Shown one piece after another: positions 14,502 through 14,825 of a DNA stretch of 14,825 bases (its first letter is position 1; each line of letters opens with the position of its first letter). Under the pieces are notes generated by a model. The model was not told the origin of the DNA and did not search any database. It saw only the letters and a list, made by a program, of their open reading frames with translations. A program made the position numbers and the translations under genes. This DNA comes from an uncultured Collinsella sp. (lineage in GTDB: Bacteria > Actinomycetota > Coriobacteriia > Coriobacteriales > Coriobacteriaceae), in assembly GCA_902475475.1 (NCBI GenBank), contig CABRZY010000025.1, positions 1 through 14,825 of the forward strand, given 5' to 3'.

Positions 14502-14535
14502 AAGGCGCCGGAGCCGATCTCGGCTTCGGCGCCTT
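14502..14535 (-). terminator. Intrinsic terminator of the DUF4097 gene
   Basis: A 15-bp GC-rich stem (14502-14516 with 14521-14535, one mismatch) closes a 4-nt loop. On the minus strand it is followed by TTTGCCTTT. It lies 45 bp past the DUF4097 stop and 19 bp before elp3. On the plus strand no T-tract follows, so it acts in the minus direction. It separates the two minus-strand transcription units. Confidence 0.75.
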
Positions 14536-14579
14536 CATCAAACAGCGCGTCTATATCTTCGCCTAGGCTTTCGTCTGCC

Positions 14580-14825
14580 TCAATACTCCGAATCAAACGA
14601 CATGTCGCCCGAATCGACTTCAAAACTATACACAGCAGACTTATCCCCGTTATCGAATTCAAGATTCAAAATGGTATCGCCGTCGTACCCAAGCGGAAGG
14701 AAATCGCTCTCGAAGTCGCCACTGCCCAAGGTGAGGCTCGCCTTAAAGCCCGTAGAGTTCGGAACCGTCATCTCCACATCGCCCGAGCCCACGCTCACGT
14801 CCATCGACTTCGCGGGGGCCTGGTA
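14580..14825 (-). CDS. DUF4097-type beta-strand-repeat protein, C-terminal part only
   Basis: The frame is open from the window edge to the TGA at 14582-14580; 81 residues are visible and the start lies outside. The sequence is a run of short beta turns with a repeated S-G-D signature: VGSGDVEMTVP, LGSGDFESDF and VDSGDMSFDSEY at the end. This matches the DUF4097 (putative adhesin) right-handed beta-helix family, in which SGD-V/F repeats build the helix coils. Many members are membrane-linked and lie next to PspC or a PadR-like regulator, but that context is off the window. Low internal GC at the 3' end and a strong terminator mark the end of this transcription unit. Confidence 0.78.
   Translation of the reverse strand, partial: YQAPAKSMDVSVGSGDVEMTVPNSTGFKASLTLGSGDFESDFLPLGYDGDTILNLEFDNGDKSAVYSFEVDSGDMSFDSEY

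Overview
The window (about 14.8 kb, roughly 60% GC, dense gene packing, many GTG starts, strong GGAGG-type ribosome binding sites) looks like a chromosomal segment of a Gram-positive actinobacterium. Codon use and the mix of families suggest Coriobacteriia, close to Collinsella. The genus is an inference from general feel; no rRNA or marker gene is present. No mobile element, CRISPR array, tRNA or rRNA gene was seen.

Layout. (1) 1-1539, minus: an FAD-linked oxidase of the glycolate oxidase/D-lactate dehydrogenase type, cut at its 3' end by the window edge. (2) 1540-1884: a divergent, apparently non-coding gap with a short direct repeat. (3) 1885-5090, plus: a run of five genes. The first is a 98-residue protein faintly like a Vsr/DUF559 endonuclease core. 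Four exported proteins follow: a membrane-anchored beta-rich protein, a WxL-like secreted protein, a tiny sortase substrate (LAQTG) and a large two-domain secreted protein. The last three resemble the csc/WxL surface-complex clusters of Firmicutes. (4) 5209-5925, plus: a DUF554 membrane protein behind a palindromic site and an extended -10 promoter. (5) 6014-11632, plus: a three-gene operon encoding a TerB_N/TerB_C protein, a BrxD-like (DUF2791) P-loop ATPase and an Lhr/BrxHI-like DEVH helicase. This is the best candidate for an under-described DNA-processing or phage-defence module. A hairpin with two alternative pairings lies between the ATPase and helicase genes. (6) 14483-11660, minus: an elp3 gene (tRNA wobble-uridine modification) followed directly by a spermidine-synthase-like gene. 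elp3 is broken by a one-base frameshift that falls inside one arm of a perfect 32-bp inverted repeat. The other arm is native elp3 coding sequence 203 bp away, the signature of a template-switch mutation or an assembly chimera. (7) 14825-14580, minus: the 3' end of a DUF4097-type beta-strand-repeat protein, followed by an intrinsic terminator.

How the parts may work together. The helicase operon is a coherent unit: a scaffold/sensor protein, an ATPase and a nucleic-acid translocase. It has its own promoter and tight coupling between the first two genes. The exported proteins probably assemble on the cell surface, with the mini LAQTG protein as the wall anchor. elp3 and the spermidine-synthase-like gene are translationally adjacent, but no known shared pathway explains the pairing.
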